The translations under genes and the position numbers were made by a program. A stretch of DNA of 64,000 nt. Source: Aplectana chamaeleonis (taxonomy: Eukaryota > Nematoda > Chromadorea > Rhabditida > Cosmocercidae). Where the stretch lies: NCBI GenBank assembly GCA_029168955.1, contig JAPDOI010000194.1:744001-808000 (forward strand), in the 5' to 3' direction. Below are positions 43,320 through 54,290 of this stretch, in pieces (within the stretch, counting starts at the first letter, position 1; each line of letters begins with the position of its first letter). Below the pieces are notes generated by a model. It ran no database searches. It saw only the letters and a program-made list of their open reading frames with translations, and was not told the DNA's origin.

Positions 43320-43665
43320 GTTACATGGGCCAAAGACACGGAGCAGACATCAACGGAGGCAGCAGAGGCACAATGAAAATGACTGAGCACGGGCACCGAA
43401 AGCGGCAGGGGGGGCATTTAGAAAAGGCTAGAGCATGGGCAACGAAGTCGGCAGTAGGGGCACATTTCAATGATTGGAGCAGAGGCACCGAAAGCGACAG
43501 CAGGGGCACCCAAAATGTGCCGGAGCAGAGGCACTGAAGGCAGCTGCAGGGGCACCGAATGCACCAGCAGGGGGGAACTGCTCCGCCCACTTTGGCTGTC
43601 GGAGCCAACGTCCTCGACCACTCCGACGGCTATCGGACGGGGCTCCGATCCCCAGTTTGCCTGAG
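43320..43665 (-). repeat. Right arm with AGCAGGGGCACC minisatellite
   Basis: Reverse complement of the 34756-35110 array: units of GCAGAGGCACCGAAAGCGAC and AGCAGGGGCACC, then GGACGGGGCTCCGATCCCCA and the terminal CTGAG followed by TA. Confidence 0.75.
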
Positions 43666-44379
43666 TAGTTAACCACGTGCCGTCCTCGGACACGTTGCTT
43701 GCGCCAGTCGTCGAGCGTCATGCGCTAGCGTTTCAGCGGAGTTTCGTCTGCTATGGACGGAGCCTTAGCACGCGATGGCGCTGACGTACACATCATCAGA
43801 AAACTGGCTTGAACAGATGGCCAAAACGGCCTTGCCACCAAGTAGCGTCGTTAGTATTTTTATAATATAAATAGTATGCACAACAAAAAAAAAGCTGCAC
43901 AAAAGGCAAAAAACAATTCAAATAAAAAGGAAAAACATTGTAGAAAGCGATGGGTCGAACCATGCGTGATAAATATCATAGAACGCATTCATACAATTAT
44001 TATAGGAATGAAACATATTTCTACAACACGCTGAAATTCAGGGTTGAGGCGAGGTGGATTGCTACCCACAATCGACCCCTCGAAAAACCTAGAAGTAACG
44101 GAAGAAAAAGGTTGGGAATCGACTACATTGGACGGTATGCCAGTCTTGATTGAATTTGCCATTCAACTCGTACACATCGCCAGAAAGTCGTTCGAAAAAC
44201 GGCGGGCTGGCTTCTAGGAGGCGTGTCGGCTTTCCAAACTGGCCACCTCTCACCCATTCTTGGTAATTCCTAGCCCCTTTCGGTGCTCCTTTCGACAACG
44301 TCCCGTTCACTTCCTGCTCATATAGCATTCATGAGGTGGAAATGCATGAAATAAATTCGTCTTGAACACTGCCTTCAAG

Positions 44380-44840
44380 GAGAGCTGCGGTGGTCCCACC
44401 ATGAGTGACAACGAAGAAAATTTAGAAAGTTCAAAGGACGCAATATGCAATGGCAACGGAGGTCTTACCACGATTGATAACAGAGAAACTTTAAAGGACA
44501 CAATATGCAACTACTGCGATGGTCCCACTACGATTCGTAACCGAGAAACTTTAAAAGACGCAATTCGCAACTATTATGGTGTTCCCACCACGATTCGTGA
44601 CGGGGAAGCTTGAAAGGACCCAAAACGCAACAAATGAGGTGGTCCCACCACGATCCGAAAAGAAGAAAGCTCAAAGGATTCAATATGCAACACCCACGGT
44701 GGTCCCACCACGATTTATCACTGAGAAAGTTTGAATGATGCAATATGCAACGGCTGTGGTCGTCCCACCACGACTCGCAACGGGGAAACTTCAAAGGTAG
44801 CAATACAGAATAGCTATGGTGGTCCCACGATTCGTCAGCG
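44380..44840 (-). repeat. 60 bp minisatellite, inverted relative to 5300-5900
   Basis: About seven units of GGTGGTCCCACCACGATTCG, GAGAAACTTTAAAGGACGCA and ATATGCAAC. This is the reverse complement of the 5300-5900 unit. The flanks do not show an obvious Helitron end. Confidence 0.75.
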
Positions 44841-44849
44841 AGAAATTTA

Positions 44850-45940
44850 TGGAAAATCAGAAAGAACAACAATGTTGTTGTTCCTTCCGAGAACAAACAA
44901 CAAAAACAAGATCCATGAATGAATACGAGATCAACATGAACCAATAAGAAAGAACCGTGATGAAGTACAGATACATACAAAACAATGGACTCCACCATGA
45001 AGAAGCGCGCGAATTCGAATTTCAGCTTTGCGCGTGAACTGAGACGCAAATCAGCCCAGAACACACCACACACACCACCTCACGGTTTAACGCGGCCAGT
45101 CCGATTTTTGTGCGACATCAGTCCTATTACTGCGTTTGCGCGCGATCCGACCCGATGGCGAAGCGGTTGTATCGCGAGCACCGGAATGCAATCGCTCTGA
45201 CCGCGAGTTTATTCGCGGTAAGTCCTAATTGGGCTTTCGATCGCGGTCAAAACGGTTCCTGAGCGCGGTAAGTACTATTCGGCAAGTTCTGTGCGCGATA
45301 GGTCCGCCTTTATGTCTGAGTAAGATCCATTGGGGTTCCCCTCCAATCACCACTTCTGTTCAACTTTAGTGGATATCCATATCAACTACCGAACAATTTC
45401 CGTTGATTCGTTGGGGAAAATTCTGATGATTTCTAGTTCAACTAAATTCCACCGCAGTTGAACGGTCCTACTGTCTGAGAAAGTCAGCCGCAAGAAAATG
45501 TTGATCGAGAGGATTTTTTCTGTAGCGGCGTGGTCCTCTCGCACTTGAGCACTGTTTTTCCGCGCTCTCTGCGAGAAGATCTTCAACGTGAGTTTAAATC
45601 AAGGTAGTTACGGGCTGAAATGTTTGGGAAAAAATTTCAGAAAACGTTTCGGAATCGCTAATTTTCACAATAAAGAATTGAATTGTCACTTCTTCGAAGC
45701 GTTTTCACCCGCAGTGTATTACTGACGGACGTTAGTGTGAAATTAAAAAGAGTTTTCTCTTCTCGCTCAGGAGTTCTAGCTTATATTCTGGTGTGGTAAA
45801 ACTCGCGTTTTCGACCCAAATCACTACTATCCCTGGGTTGATAGAAAATGGGTTGTTTAACGCGAGCAATTCACCACCTCCTAGCCGTCAACAAATCGCG
45901 ACATGGATATCACGAAGCCGCCAGGTTTACGTGAGCAGCC
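44850..45940. other. Unassigned region
   Basis: No motif-bearing frame. Repeated short GCGCGATCGGTCC-like motifs occur at 45110-45310, but no terminal repeats or genes were recognised. Confidence 0.35.
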
Positions 45941-45944
45941 CTGG

Positions 45945-46074
45945 TTAGGCCGGGATCATACTTCCAGCGACGAGCGACGCGACGCAATGTTTTTCATCAA
46001 TATCGACCTAAAATCGATATGCATGATATGCACTATCGCTGTCGCTGGTCGCGGGAAGTATGATCCCCGCCTTA
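45945..46074. mobile_element. 130 bp foldback MITE
   Basis: TTAGGCCGGGATCATACTTC at left pairs with GAAGTATGATCCCCGCCTTA at right. The arms extend through CAGCGACGAGCGAC/GTCGCTGTCGCTGGTCGC. The central loop contains ATCGATATGCATG. Confidence 0.7.
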
Positions 46075-46129
46075 GAGATGAATTGCGCGCATCCTGAATG
46101 ATAAAAATACAGCCGATCCCAGGTCTTAA

Positions 46130-46990
46130 AGGCACAGGACACCCAGAGAATTAACTTTTGGATTTCATGCTTTTCTTGGAGAGAGTCACACGCTGATCAC
46201 AGTGGTATCTCTGAAATCGTCCAAGACCCTCTTTGAACAGAGTTATGGCTCTTTAAAGATGCCCAGATTTTGAGGGTAAAAAATTGGTGGACGAGTTGTC
46301 TCAGGCCTGTAACTCTCTTCATTCGCAATCGTTGCGCGAGGCATAACGGAGTCGAACTACGGTGCTGGTCGCGTCGACGGCATGAAGTTTGAGAGAAATT
46401 TTTTGAGCAGAGGATCGGTGCGATTCATTAATGCGTCCAAATGCAATTCATCAGTTTTTTCTAACGCATAATTTATGCGCGACTGTCGTCAGCATAAGAT
46501 TTTTTTCACTAGAAACACCAACACGAACGACACTCACGGTGGAATGACGGCGGATTGCAAAGATTATATGAGAAACGTTTGTATGTTCTCTATTACCAGA
46601 TTTATTAATTACGAGGAGCACTCAAAGCGAACTTCTCATAATTTCGCATGCTTAAAACAGGATCAGACCAATTTTTTGAATTTTCCTTCGCTTGGCAATC
46701 CAATTTCTAACAGTGTCCATGTTCGACTATCTTCCAACCTGGGCATCTTCTTAGTTCTTGTGCGTAATGCTTCTGTGCTTCACAGGTTGTTATGGTGGAA
46801 CTATTTCTTTACTGATCTGACGTTTCGACGGCATCTTTGTTATAAAAGACTTAAATAGCTCGAAGAATGAATTGTGTAATCACTACCCGGTCAAAAAAGA
46901 TCAGTTTAGGAGTAAAACCACATTCTCAAAATCGATTTAGAACAAAGGCATCACATTAAATAGGCACGTCACCTGTGAGCCGCCCTCACC
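46130..46990. other. MITE-I-like fragment followed by unassigned sequence
   Basis: 46130-46330 begins TTAAAGGCACAGGACACCC and carries TGGTGGACGAGTTGTC and CCTGTAACTCTCTT, echoes of MITE family I, but no right end was found. The plus frame at 46475-46858 (127 codons) has no recognised domain. Confidence 0.3.
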
Positions 46991-46996
46991 ACTTGC

Positions 46997-47760
46997 TCAA
47001 ACTCGAAACGGTCCCTCAAGGTTCCTAACAAAATTTTGCCTTTCTTCGTCTGAGCTGTCACCACGCCAACCCCGCATCCGTCTTGAAGTACATGAGCTTG
47101 CTACTTCAGGGCAGATTCTTTCAGATGCACATTTGAAGATCCGTCGTTGCACTTCGATGGGGCTGCTTGTCGCCAACCGTGTGCTTCCGGCGGCCCACTT
47201 GTGCACAGCCCTGAGTTTTGTCCTTACTCACCAAATTCCACATTCGTTCCTATTATTAATTTTAGGATCACGCACACGAATCCGAAACGCTCCTAGAGTC
47301 TTTCTTGTGCCAATTTCATTTTCGTGTCCTAGAATGGTACACTTGATCTCGAAATCATTTCCATTGGGCACTTCCATTTTATGACGGCAGAGTTGAGTTT
47401 TAAGAGCTCCTCTACGCATAGATGAGGGGTGTTATCTGAAACGAACCTGCAATAACCTTCCCGTTTCTCCAATGTACAGTTCTATACAGGTTGAACACCG
47501 GAGCTGGTATATGACTCCCTTCTAGGCGCAGTCTCCAATTCGTTCATACCTAAAGGTCACGCATCTTTTCATTGAACAAGACCTGTCTTATAGTCTATTT
47601 CAAATTAATCGGCTTTCAGTGTAATCTCCTGGTGTGTTCACTAGCACAACATCATTAACCAGATCTGTCCGAGCAAGACACTGTCGTATGGCTGCTGTGA
47701 CCTGAACCGAGATGAAGGGATGTTGGAGGCACATCAGATTCTCTCGTCGTTGATGGCGGT
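46997..47760 (-). pseudogene. Penelope-like GIY-YIG region (left arm) with longer 3-prime part
   Basis: The minus-strand mirror of 48190-48661, continuing past the palindrome edge at 47288 with FRIRVRDPKINNRNECG, the usual C-terminal end of these proteins, which the right arm lacks. The minus frame at 47206-46997 beyond it is unrecognised. Confidence 0.6.
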
Positions 47761-48661
47761 CGTGCCGGCGTCTGGCGGGTTGACGCGAGAGGTCCCACTG
47801 AGTGGTTGGTTACCCTAACTCAACACACAAGTGAGGGTGTCAAATGGCATTAATGGGATGGAATGGTATCGTAAAGAAAGCTCCAAGAATATCATTCTGC
47901 ATGCCAAATCCGCTGACCCTACAGCTGTGAAACACAAGCTCTTAGGTAATATGTATAAAACAGCTGTGGTAAAAACGGAATTACCACAGCTGTTTTATAC
48001 ATATTACCTAAGAGCTTGTGTTTCACAGCTGTAGGGTCAGCGGATTTGGCATGCAGAATGATATTCTTGGAGCTTTCTTTACGATACCATTCCATCCCAT
48101 TAATGCCATTTGACACCCTCACTTGTGTGTTGAGTTAGTAACCAACCACTCAGTGGACCTCTCGTCAACTCCGCCAGACGCCGGCACGACCGCCATCAAC
48201 GACGAGAGAATCTGATGTGCCTCCAACATCCCTTCATCTCGGTTCAGGTCACAGCAGCCATACGACAGTGTCTTGCTCGGACAGATCTGGTTAATGATGT
48301 TGTGCCAGTGAACACACCGAAGATTACACTAAAAGCCGATTAATTTGAAATAGACTATAAGACAGGTCTTGTTCAATGAAAAGATGCGTGACCTTTAGGT
48401 ATGAACGAATTGGAGACTGCGCCTAGAAGGGAGTCATATACCAGCTCCGGTGTTCAACCTGTATAGAACTGTACATTGGAGAAACGGGAAGGTTATTGCA
48501 GGTTCGTTTCAGATAACACCCCTCATCTATGCGTAGAGGAGCTCTTAAAACTCAACTCTGCCGTCATAAAATGGAAGTGCCCAATGGAAATGATTTCGAG
48601 ATCAAGTGTACCATTCTAGGACACGAAAATGAAATTGGCACAAGAAAGGCTCTAGGAGCGC
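47288..48661. mobile_element. Penelope-like element palindrome, two arms of about 0.68 kb
   Basis: 47288-47972 and 47981-48661 are near-perfect reverse complements around an eight-base spacer (AAACGGAA). Each arm carries, outward from the centre, a piece of Penelope-like RT C-terminus pointing to the centre (GINGMEWYRKESSKNIILHA) and then, pointing outward, the linker and GIY-YIG endonuclease region. RT and endonuclease pieces thus face opposite ways within an arm, so this is a rearranged element, not simply two intact copies head to head. A few differences (for example near 47815/48135) show the arms have begun to diverge. Confidence 0.75.
47831..47972 (+). pseudogene. Penelope-like RT C-terminal fragment (left arm)
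   Basis: The plus frame reads GMEWYRKESSKNIILHAKSA, DPTAVKHKLLGNMYKTAVV and stops making sense at the palindrome centre. WYRKxSSKNxxLHAxSAHP is characteristic of the RT thumb-to-linker region of Penelope-like elements. The mirror copy is on minus at 48122-47981. Confidence 0.65.
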
Positions 48662-48770
48662 TCGATCTCAGAGTTATCTCGTTAATAAAAACAAGTTACC
48701 AAGTAGAGTGGTCTCGATGGAGTGAGGCAGCGTTTTCAGGGCAGATCGTCCTCTATGACCATTAACTCGT
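48190..48770 (+). pseudogene. Penelope-like linker and GIY-YIG endonuclease region (right arm)
   Basis: The plus strand reads VTAAIRQCLARTDLVNDVV, the linker typical of these elements, then after shifts GVIYQLRCSTC (48429 onward, the GIY position) and LYIGETGRLL (about 48467-48496, the YIG position). MRRGALKTQLCRHKMEVPNG and TILGHENEIGTRKALGA follow (48529-48660). GIY-YIG nucleases nick target DNA for Penelope-like retrotransposition. At least two frameshifts and a stop (after VRFR) inactivate it. Confidence 0.7.
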
Positions 48771-50069
48771 ACTGCATATGACCGGATCTCTTCCGGCGGA
48801 TCCGTTATCTGAAAGAAGTTTGAATTCGACACTTTGCAGTTTCAACATTTTTCCAAGACGATGACAAACTCACTCTTTGAAGCAACCATCTATAGAACGA
48901 TGTGGCTTGTTGAAAGCCTGTGTCGTTGACGCGCGGGGTCCAACCCTGGCCCACCTCATTCACAAGCATCTACAAATCATATATAAGGGAATGTTACATT
49001 TCGTTGTTCTGTTTCGACTACCTCAACGAATGGCGGCTCTGACGCGATCCGCCACTTCTTCACACATTTCGCTATTGATAGCGTCTTCCCGGCCGACAAC
49101 GGTGCAGATGAATTCACATCCCTCGTCTCGATTTTGCGCTCCAGGTCTCTGCAGTTTGCTTTACACTGCAGGTCCCGCACGTCATCCTAAAACTGATTTA
49201 GTTGGTTGTTTACCACTATCAAACACACTGTTGACTGACCCTTATACGTCCCTCCCATCGCAAACAGAGACCGTCCCTTGGCTCGCAATCTTCTTCATAA
49301 ACGAAGTGCTCCACACGAGACGAGATTTTCAAGAATTCCTAAAAATATTGGCATCTCGCCGATCGAAGAAACAGGAATCGCCATACTGGAACATACTTCA
49401 TACAAACGACCGCTGAATCCACCCGATCTTTGCTGTTGTGCCATGAGCTGGGCCGCTTCGCTAATCTTCATGGTATTTCCTTGTACACATTGTGGAAGCG
49501 TCCTTGCAGTACGCGTAGGCTGGACTTCCGCAAAACCGAACTCGGGCCGTATGTTGGGGATTCCTCAAACTTGTAAGTTACGTTACGAAGCTGGTACTAT
49601 GAAGGAGGTAGTCCTACCTTGACCATGATTTTCTTCATGATCAATTGGGATATCGTCTTCTGGGATCAGCTGCGGTTCATTCGAGTACTGGGTGGCGCCG
49701 GTATCCTGGAGAATTACAGGCCGCAATGTAGTGAATATCTGGCCGCTGTTTGGGTCACGAAGGATGACAGGCGATCCGTTGAATCTTTGTGCGCTGCTAA
49801 CATCTTGCAGTGCAGCTCTGCTTCGGCTCGAAAGGGGAGTAGTCGCAGGCATCTGAACTGAGTACCCATTATCCGCCTATTTCCAGGCAAACTGTATTTT
49901 GCAACACGAGAACGAAAATAACGGAATATTATGTCACAGGATCTCTCGAAGCGATACAGACCTCACACAGTATTCCAAACTGGAGCGAGAAGACATGGGG
50001 GTCAGTTACTTCGACATCTTTTCTCAGGTTCACTAGCTTTAACGCCCTAAGCGGCATATTGCTTTCCAG
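48771..50069. other. Unassigned region upstream of the transposase-like gene
   Basis: The plus frame at 48877-49416 (179 codons) has no motif. The minus frame at 49852-49583 looks protein-like (GSPVILRDPNSGQIFTT, IPEDDIPIDHEENHG) and ends near a GT; it could be part of a divergent companion gene. The missing first exon(s) of the plus-strand transposase-like gene should also lie here. Confidence 0.3.
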
Positions 50070-50897
50070 AGAACCTCGAGGAAGAGCGTCTTCAAGGCCG
50101 CGAACAGCTAGCAAGAAGAATCCGCGAATTGGGAGAAGGTCCGGCGGAGGAATCGCATCCAGATTATGAAGACGTAGAAGTAGATGAACCAGAGGATGAA
50201 CCGCTCGTCAATCCTGAAGAAGCTGCCCCGGCTGACGAACAAGAAGAACCTCTTCAATTTCTCAGAATGATGGACAACATTATGTGTGCGTTTTTTCCCA
50301 TATCCTTTCTGGAATGAAAAGAAAAGGCTGTTGATATTAATAGCATGCTATGTTTAGCGAGAGAAGACAAGATTCTTTATTATGCGATGCTCCTTCAACA
50401 CTTCTCGTTTTCAACCGAACAAGTGAAGTGGATTGAGCAGTTGATGATAGTGTTGTATCGTGAGGCACCGGTAGTTTCGGTAAAGAATAATACTCATAAG
50501 CTATAATAGAATTGTTCATGGCAAACTAAATTGATTACTTTGTATTTAGTACCGCCGCGACATACAACCTCTGTACAATGAAATATTGAGCCGGTATCAG
50601 AGAGAACAGCGTTTCTTCTGCAGTGAATGCTGCAGCGAACTGAATGGGGTTCATGGTCGCTGCACTAACCGAGCTTGCAGTTTTCGACAGTGAGACTTTA
50701 ATTAACATTTTTTCCACAGATTGTGAGCAAACACAAACCCATAACATACAACCCACTTCAGAATGCGCGTTAAGCGTGCCAAGCTTGCGCAAAGAATGGA
50801 GGTGCAGACAATCAAAATAGCGCCACAGCTGGAAGATTTACTAACAGCATATGTGCGACAAATTATCGCGTTCCACAGACAACTGCACGAGAATGGG
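50070..50897 (+). CDS. Transposase-like gene, N-terminal exons with zinc-binding cluster
   Basis: Exon a begins mid-codon with NLEEERLQGREQLARRIREL (coiled-coil-like) and an acidic run EDVEVDEPEDEPLVNPEEAA. Exon b reads MLCLAREDKILYYAMLLQHF. Exon c holds FFCSECCSELNGVHGRCTNR ending ACSFRQ, with Cys at CxxCC, GxC and AC positions, a likely zinc-binding DNA-recognition module. Exon d reads KIAPQLEDLLTAYVRQIIAF. The exon d acceptor must be CCACTTCAG (50753-50761), not the earlier TCCACAG, because only the former keeps frame. Confidence 0.65.
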
Positions 50898-53800
50898 GTA
50901 AGTAAAGTGTGTCCGAATGAGAATGGCGGCCCACGCGGTCGGCGTGCTTAGTAGGCGGCCGTCGCATATGCCACTCTAGGACGAGTGTTGGAGCCCAACG
51001 GCGGCCAGCCCCACTCCCCCTTCTGCAGAGCTGATTGCTGCGAACCAGTGCCGGCCCCGTTCGTAGTCGATGGCTGTGTGGTCGTTTCGCATGCTCGCCC
51101 GAGAGCGGCGAACGCGACGGCCGCCTGCCAACACGCCGGACGCATGGACTGCCATTCTCATTCATTCACACTTAATTTCATCAATATCAAACAAGCTGAT
51201 GGTAACAAAGAGTATTTCAGAACAATATGCGCGTCGATCGCAGTGACAGCAGACTCAGTGATGGGTTCTACAGCAGTATTGAGACGCGAGATCAGTTTGC
51301 AGCGAGACAGTTGAAACTGCTATTATCCTTTTCAACTGATGGATTCGTTCCGTCGCGATTGTCCAAGTATTTCAATTACACCCAAGATTATAGATGAAAT
51401 ACTCCTCTTGGTAAAAACGAAGTTATTTAGACGTGAAATGTGGCCCGTATATCTAAGACTGGACAACCTAGCGAGTACGGATGCCGATAGTTATTTCAAC
51501 TCTATCCTGGCTGGTGTGCTCTACGCCAGAGTGAAGCCACGAGAAGAGCTCATCTGTGTACTGCTGACCAGACTGGAATCGGAACTTTCGTGGCTTCAAG
51601 AGCATCCTATCCAGATTCCAGTCGATGAAGAAGTTTGGGTGGTTACTGTATCCATGTATAAAGGAATTGCCGATATGGACGTAAGTTCCGCGACCTTTAT
51701 CCGATTGTATTTCTAACCATCACTAATTTAGAATCCCTTGTTTAGGCCCAACTGAAGCTTTTCGGCATGCCTAGATGGAGGTCAGCATACGGGTGCTCGA
51801 AGTGTTTCACGGAAGGAACACGTTTGGGTAATACACGAGTCTATATGGGAGAAGACAATGCCCCTCTCAGAACACGTGACGACTACTGGGGAGATCACAG
51901 ACCTCAGGATATTGGGATTGGAGGTGTGTTTCTGAAGCCTTATCACTCAACATCTAAACAAGAAATACCCAGCTTTTTTGCAGAAACCAGATCCGCAATG
52001 GGTATAATTTCTCCCCTAGACTTCCCGGCAGACGCCTTACACGTCTGCAGCGAGGGAGTAACACGTGACCGCCTGCGAGGTACAGCGATTTCTAAAAAAA
52101 ATGCCAAAAAGGTCCGTAAAAATATTACTCGTTGCAGACTTATTCAACCAGAAAGAAACACGATTTCGTGGGTTATGCATCTCCACCAGAAATGCAGAGC
52201 CTGTGAAGCGCAGTCTCCTCGAAGTAACCGGCCACACATATGCAAACAGCATTGTGCTATCGTTGGAAGACTTGGGACGGTGCACTGCGACCGAGTTGGA
52301 CAACGTGCGTAAGGTTCACTACTACAGAGCAGTCGAGAAATCGTTCGTTCTCAATTTACACTGACTACTGATGCAAGAGACTTGCATGAAAGCGAAATGA
52401 AGTAGCGGAAAAGTAGCGGAAAGGAGCGCATATTGAATCAAATGAGAACAAGAATAACTCTAGCAGAAAAACCTTCTCATACAATGTGAACCGTGAAAGC
52501 GTTCAGGACACGAAGACATAGCATTAGTAGCTAATAAATTGCGTTAGATTTCGTTTTCATGATCTTTATCTAATCGGTGAAGGAAGGTCTGGTACCTTAG
52601 TAGGAGCTACACTGAAAAGGCAGAATAACATTCGAAAACCTTATTTCTAGTCGATAAGGCCAGGTTTCATTCATTGTTGGCTGTTTTCTTTTTGTCTTTA
52701 TTTGCTCGCCAGAGGACCTTCTGACGCGTGATTTGACTGTGATAATTCATAGAGCTCCTGCCAAATTCGTTTGCAACAATTTCACTACATTTAATGATTA
52801 TGTTATCTGCATATAGTATCATCACAGCCAAATCAATTCAACAATTTCACTACATTTGAAAAATCAAGTTGAGAGCCCAATCCAATAAAACAATTTCACG
52901 ACATTTAAGAGCAATGCCAAATCCTTGACCTTTTCTGCGGAGCCCAACTTTCAGAAATTCAATTACTCGAAATGGTAAATGCAAATGTTTTAGCTCTCGT
53001 TTATCGCTTTTCCACTATGTGCCGCTGTGGAGGCTATTCCTTCACCATTAGCTGCGGTTGCACTATTGGGATACTGGCTCACGGTGAGACTAATTGTGAG
53101 GTCCTCTTCGCTAACATCAGAAAGAATTGGAATTGCTCAAAACATTGCAAGATCAACGAAGCAACTGTGGATGATGTTGGCGCCTGAGATGTTTACGATG
53201 AAAGCCCACGTTAGTGTAGTGATTTGTAAGAATTTGTTATCATTAGGCAGAAAAAAGACCCACGTAATACTGTTTAGTGGTTTTTTGATCACGCAATGGA
53301 GCACGAGATCAATCAGTACGGCAGCATTTACCAAAATTCAACGGCCCCATTCGAAAGTCTTCATAGGCGACTACAGCTAAAAATGGACCAGTCTACGACG
53401 AATAGTTCAACGGCCATAGTAGAGAGGTTTGCCCAAAAGTTTAACAAAATGATTTTCTACAATGACTACGTTTCAATCAGACAAACATGCTCATTTTTGA
53501 GGTAATAATTCTCAGGTTTTTGCTGCTCAAGAAACTGAAACATCTGATGGGCGAAAAAGCCTCGCACATTGATGAAATGAGAGCTCTGACCAGCAAGGTC
53601 AACAACGAACACGTAGAGAGGTAAACTGCCCACAATCTAATTCTTTCGCTCCTAACTTTATCCAAAAATGGACACTCCTTCCTATATCATGTTTTAAGAT
53701 TTCCTCTGCACATTGCTATCGATGATAACATCTACATTCCGAAGCATAGCCAAGTAGACGAATCGAAGCTCATCGATGAACACAGGGCGATTGTCTCCCA

Positions 53801-54290
53801 GTTTGGATACCTGGCATAGTGGGTACTATAATATTATTAGCCAAACATTAAACTGTTCAGTAACTATTCGTTTCTCTTTTTCAGTTCTCGTGTGGTAGTC
53901 AAAGGAACTGTCTACAGTTCAAGTCGGTACTGGACACGAGAAAGCGACACAAGACAAGATCTTGTGTTCATGAAAGGGGAGGACGAATTCGGTAGAGCAC
54001 TGGAGGGGTTCGGGTCCGTAATCCTTTTTTTCCACGACAGAACAAGCAGAACGGTGAAAATGTTGGTGGATGAATACTCCTGTTGTGACCCGTTCGAAAA
54101 ATTGAGCCACGTGGTGAACATCTCCCACAACACTGCAAAACGACAAGCCCTCTCTGGCACTGGGACGCTCCTAGCCCACAAGAAAGCCGCTCCGAGCGCT
54201 CGGACAACTGGGCTAGGAGCCCCAAATCGTGATAGTCGCGGTGTTGATGTGCCACTGTCGTGGAAAAGCAGCGCCACTCCCGCGGCATAG
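50070..54290 (+). CDS. Spliced Tnp2/CACTA (CMC)-like transposase gene, apparently intact, 5-prime end unresolved
   Basis: Thirteen exons join in phase with no stop: 50070-50283, 50344-50479, 50550-50689, 50762-50897, 51221-51366, 51431-51680, 51746-52079, 52138-52304, 52994-53209, 53278-53438, 53516-53620, 53699-53818, 53885-54290. They give 842 codons plus a missing start. Order: acidic N-terminus; Cys-rich finger (FFCSECCSELNGVHGRCTNR); SFSTDGFVPSRLS and EMWPVYLRLDNL; MPRWRSAYGCSKCFTEGTR; PADALHVCSEGVTRDRL; STAPFESLHRRLQLK; then a beta-rich C-terminus. The DGF block, CxxC block, H-containing helix and FExxHR helix resemble the catalytic region of Tnp2-type transposases. Another DDE lineage is possible. 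Acceptors are mostly TTTAG/TTCAG. Confidence 0.7.
51221..53620 (+). CDS. Transposase-like gene, catalytic-region exons
   Basis: Exon e: DGFYSSIETRDQFAARQLKL then LLSFSTDGFVPSRLS. Exon f: WPVYLRLDNLASTDADSYFN, ILAGVLYARVKP and KGIADMD. Exon g: LFGMPRWRSAYGCSKCFTEG and DFPADALHVCSEG. Exon h: DLFNQKETRFRGLC. Exon i: SFIAFPLCAAVEAI...MFTMKAH. Exon j: WFFDHAMEHEINQYGSIYQN, STAPFESLHRRL. Exon k: FLLLKKLKHLMGEKASHIDE. Candidate catalytic acids are the D of STDGF, the D of IADMD and the E of FESLHR (inference). The largest intron (52305-52993) has no obvious repeat. Confidence 0.7.
53699..54290 (+). CDS. Transposase-like gene, C-terminal exons
   Basis: Exon l: FPLHIAIDDNIYIPKHSQVD, ending GYLA and split TA|T. 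Exon m: SRVVVKGTVYSSSRYWTRES, VILFFHDRTSRTVKMLVDEY and SCCDPFEKLSHVV, a pattern seen at the C-terminus of animal DDE transposons. The last 40 or so residues (RQALSGTGTLLAHKK onward) look less protein-like and may run into the element's subterminal repeats; the stop is at 54288-54290. Confidence 0.6.

Larger units (their letters stand above)
34756..43665. mobile_element. 8.9 kb interval bounded by long inverted repeats, TA/CTCAGGCAAAC ends
   Basis: The left end CTCAGGCAAACTGGGGATCG (34756) and the complement of the right end (CTCAGGCAAACTGGGGATCG ending 43665, followed by TA) begin inverted arms of about 350 bp. The arms are similar enough that both encode near-identical 64-codon shadow frames. 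A further outer pair, CCGTCCATAGCAGACGA, sits at about 34594-34610 and 43745-43761. The interior holds other MITEs but no transposase that I recognise. It is either one large TA-flanked element filled by later insertions or two separate copies in opposite orientation. Confidence 0.45.

Noticed and set aside
45110..45310. Clover-leaf-like GC-rich stretch considered as tRNA
   Set aside because: No A and B box pair at proper spacing and no acceptor stem could be drawn.
46475..46858. 127-codon plus frame
   Set aside because: No domain, leader, splice context or similarity known to me; length is within chance for this much sequence.
48877..49416. 179-codon plus frame
   Set aside because: Composition is irregular with no recognised motif, and it does not connect in phase to the exons beginning at 50070.
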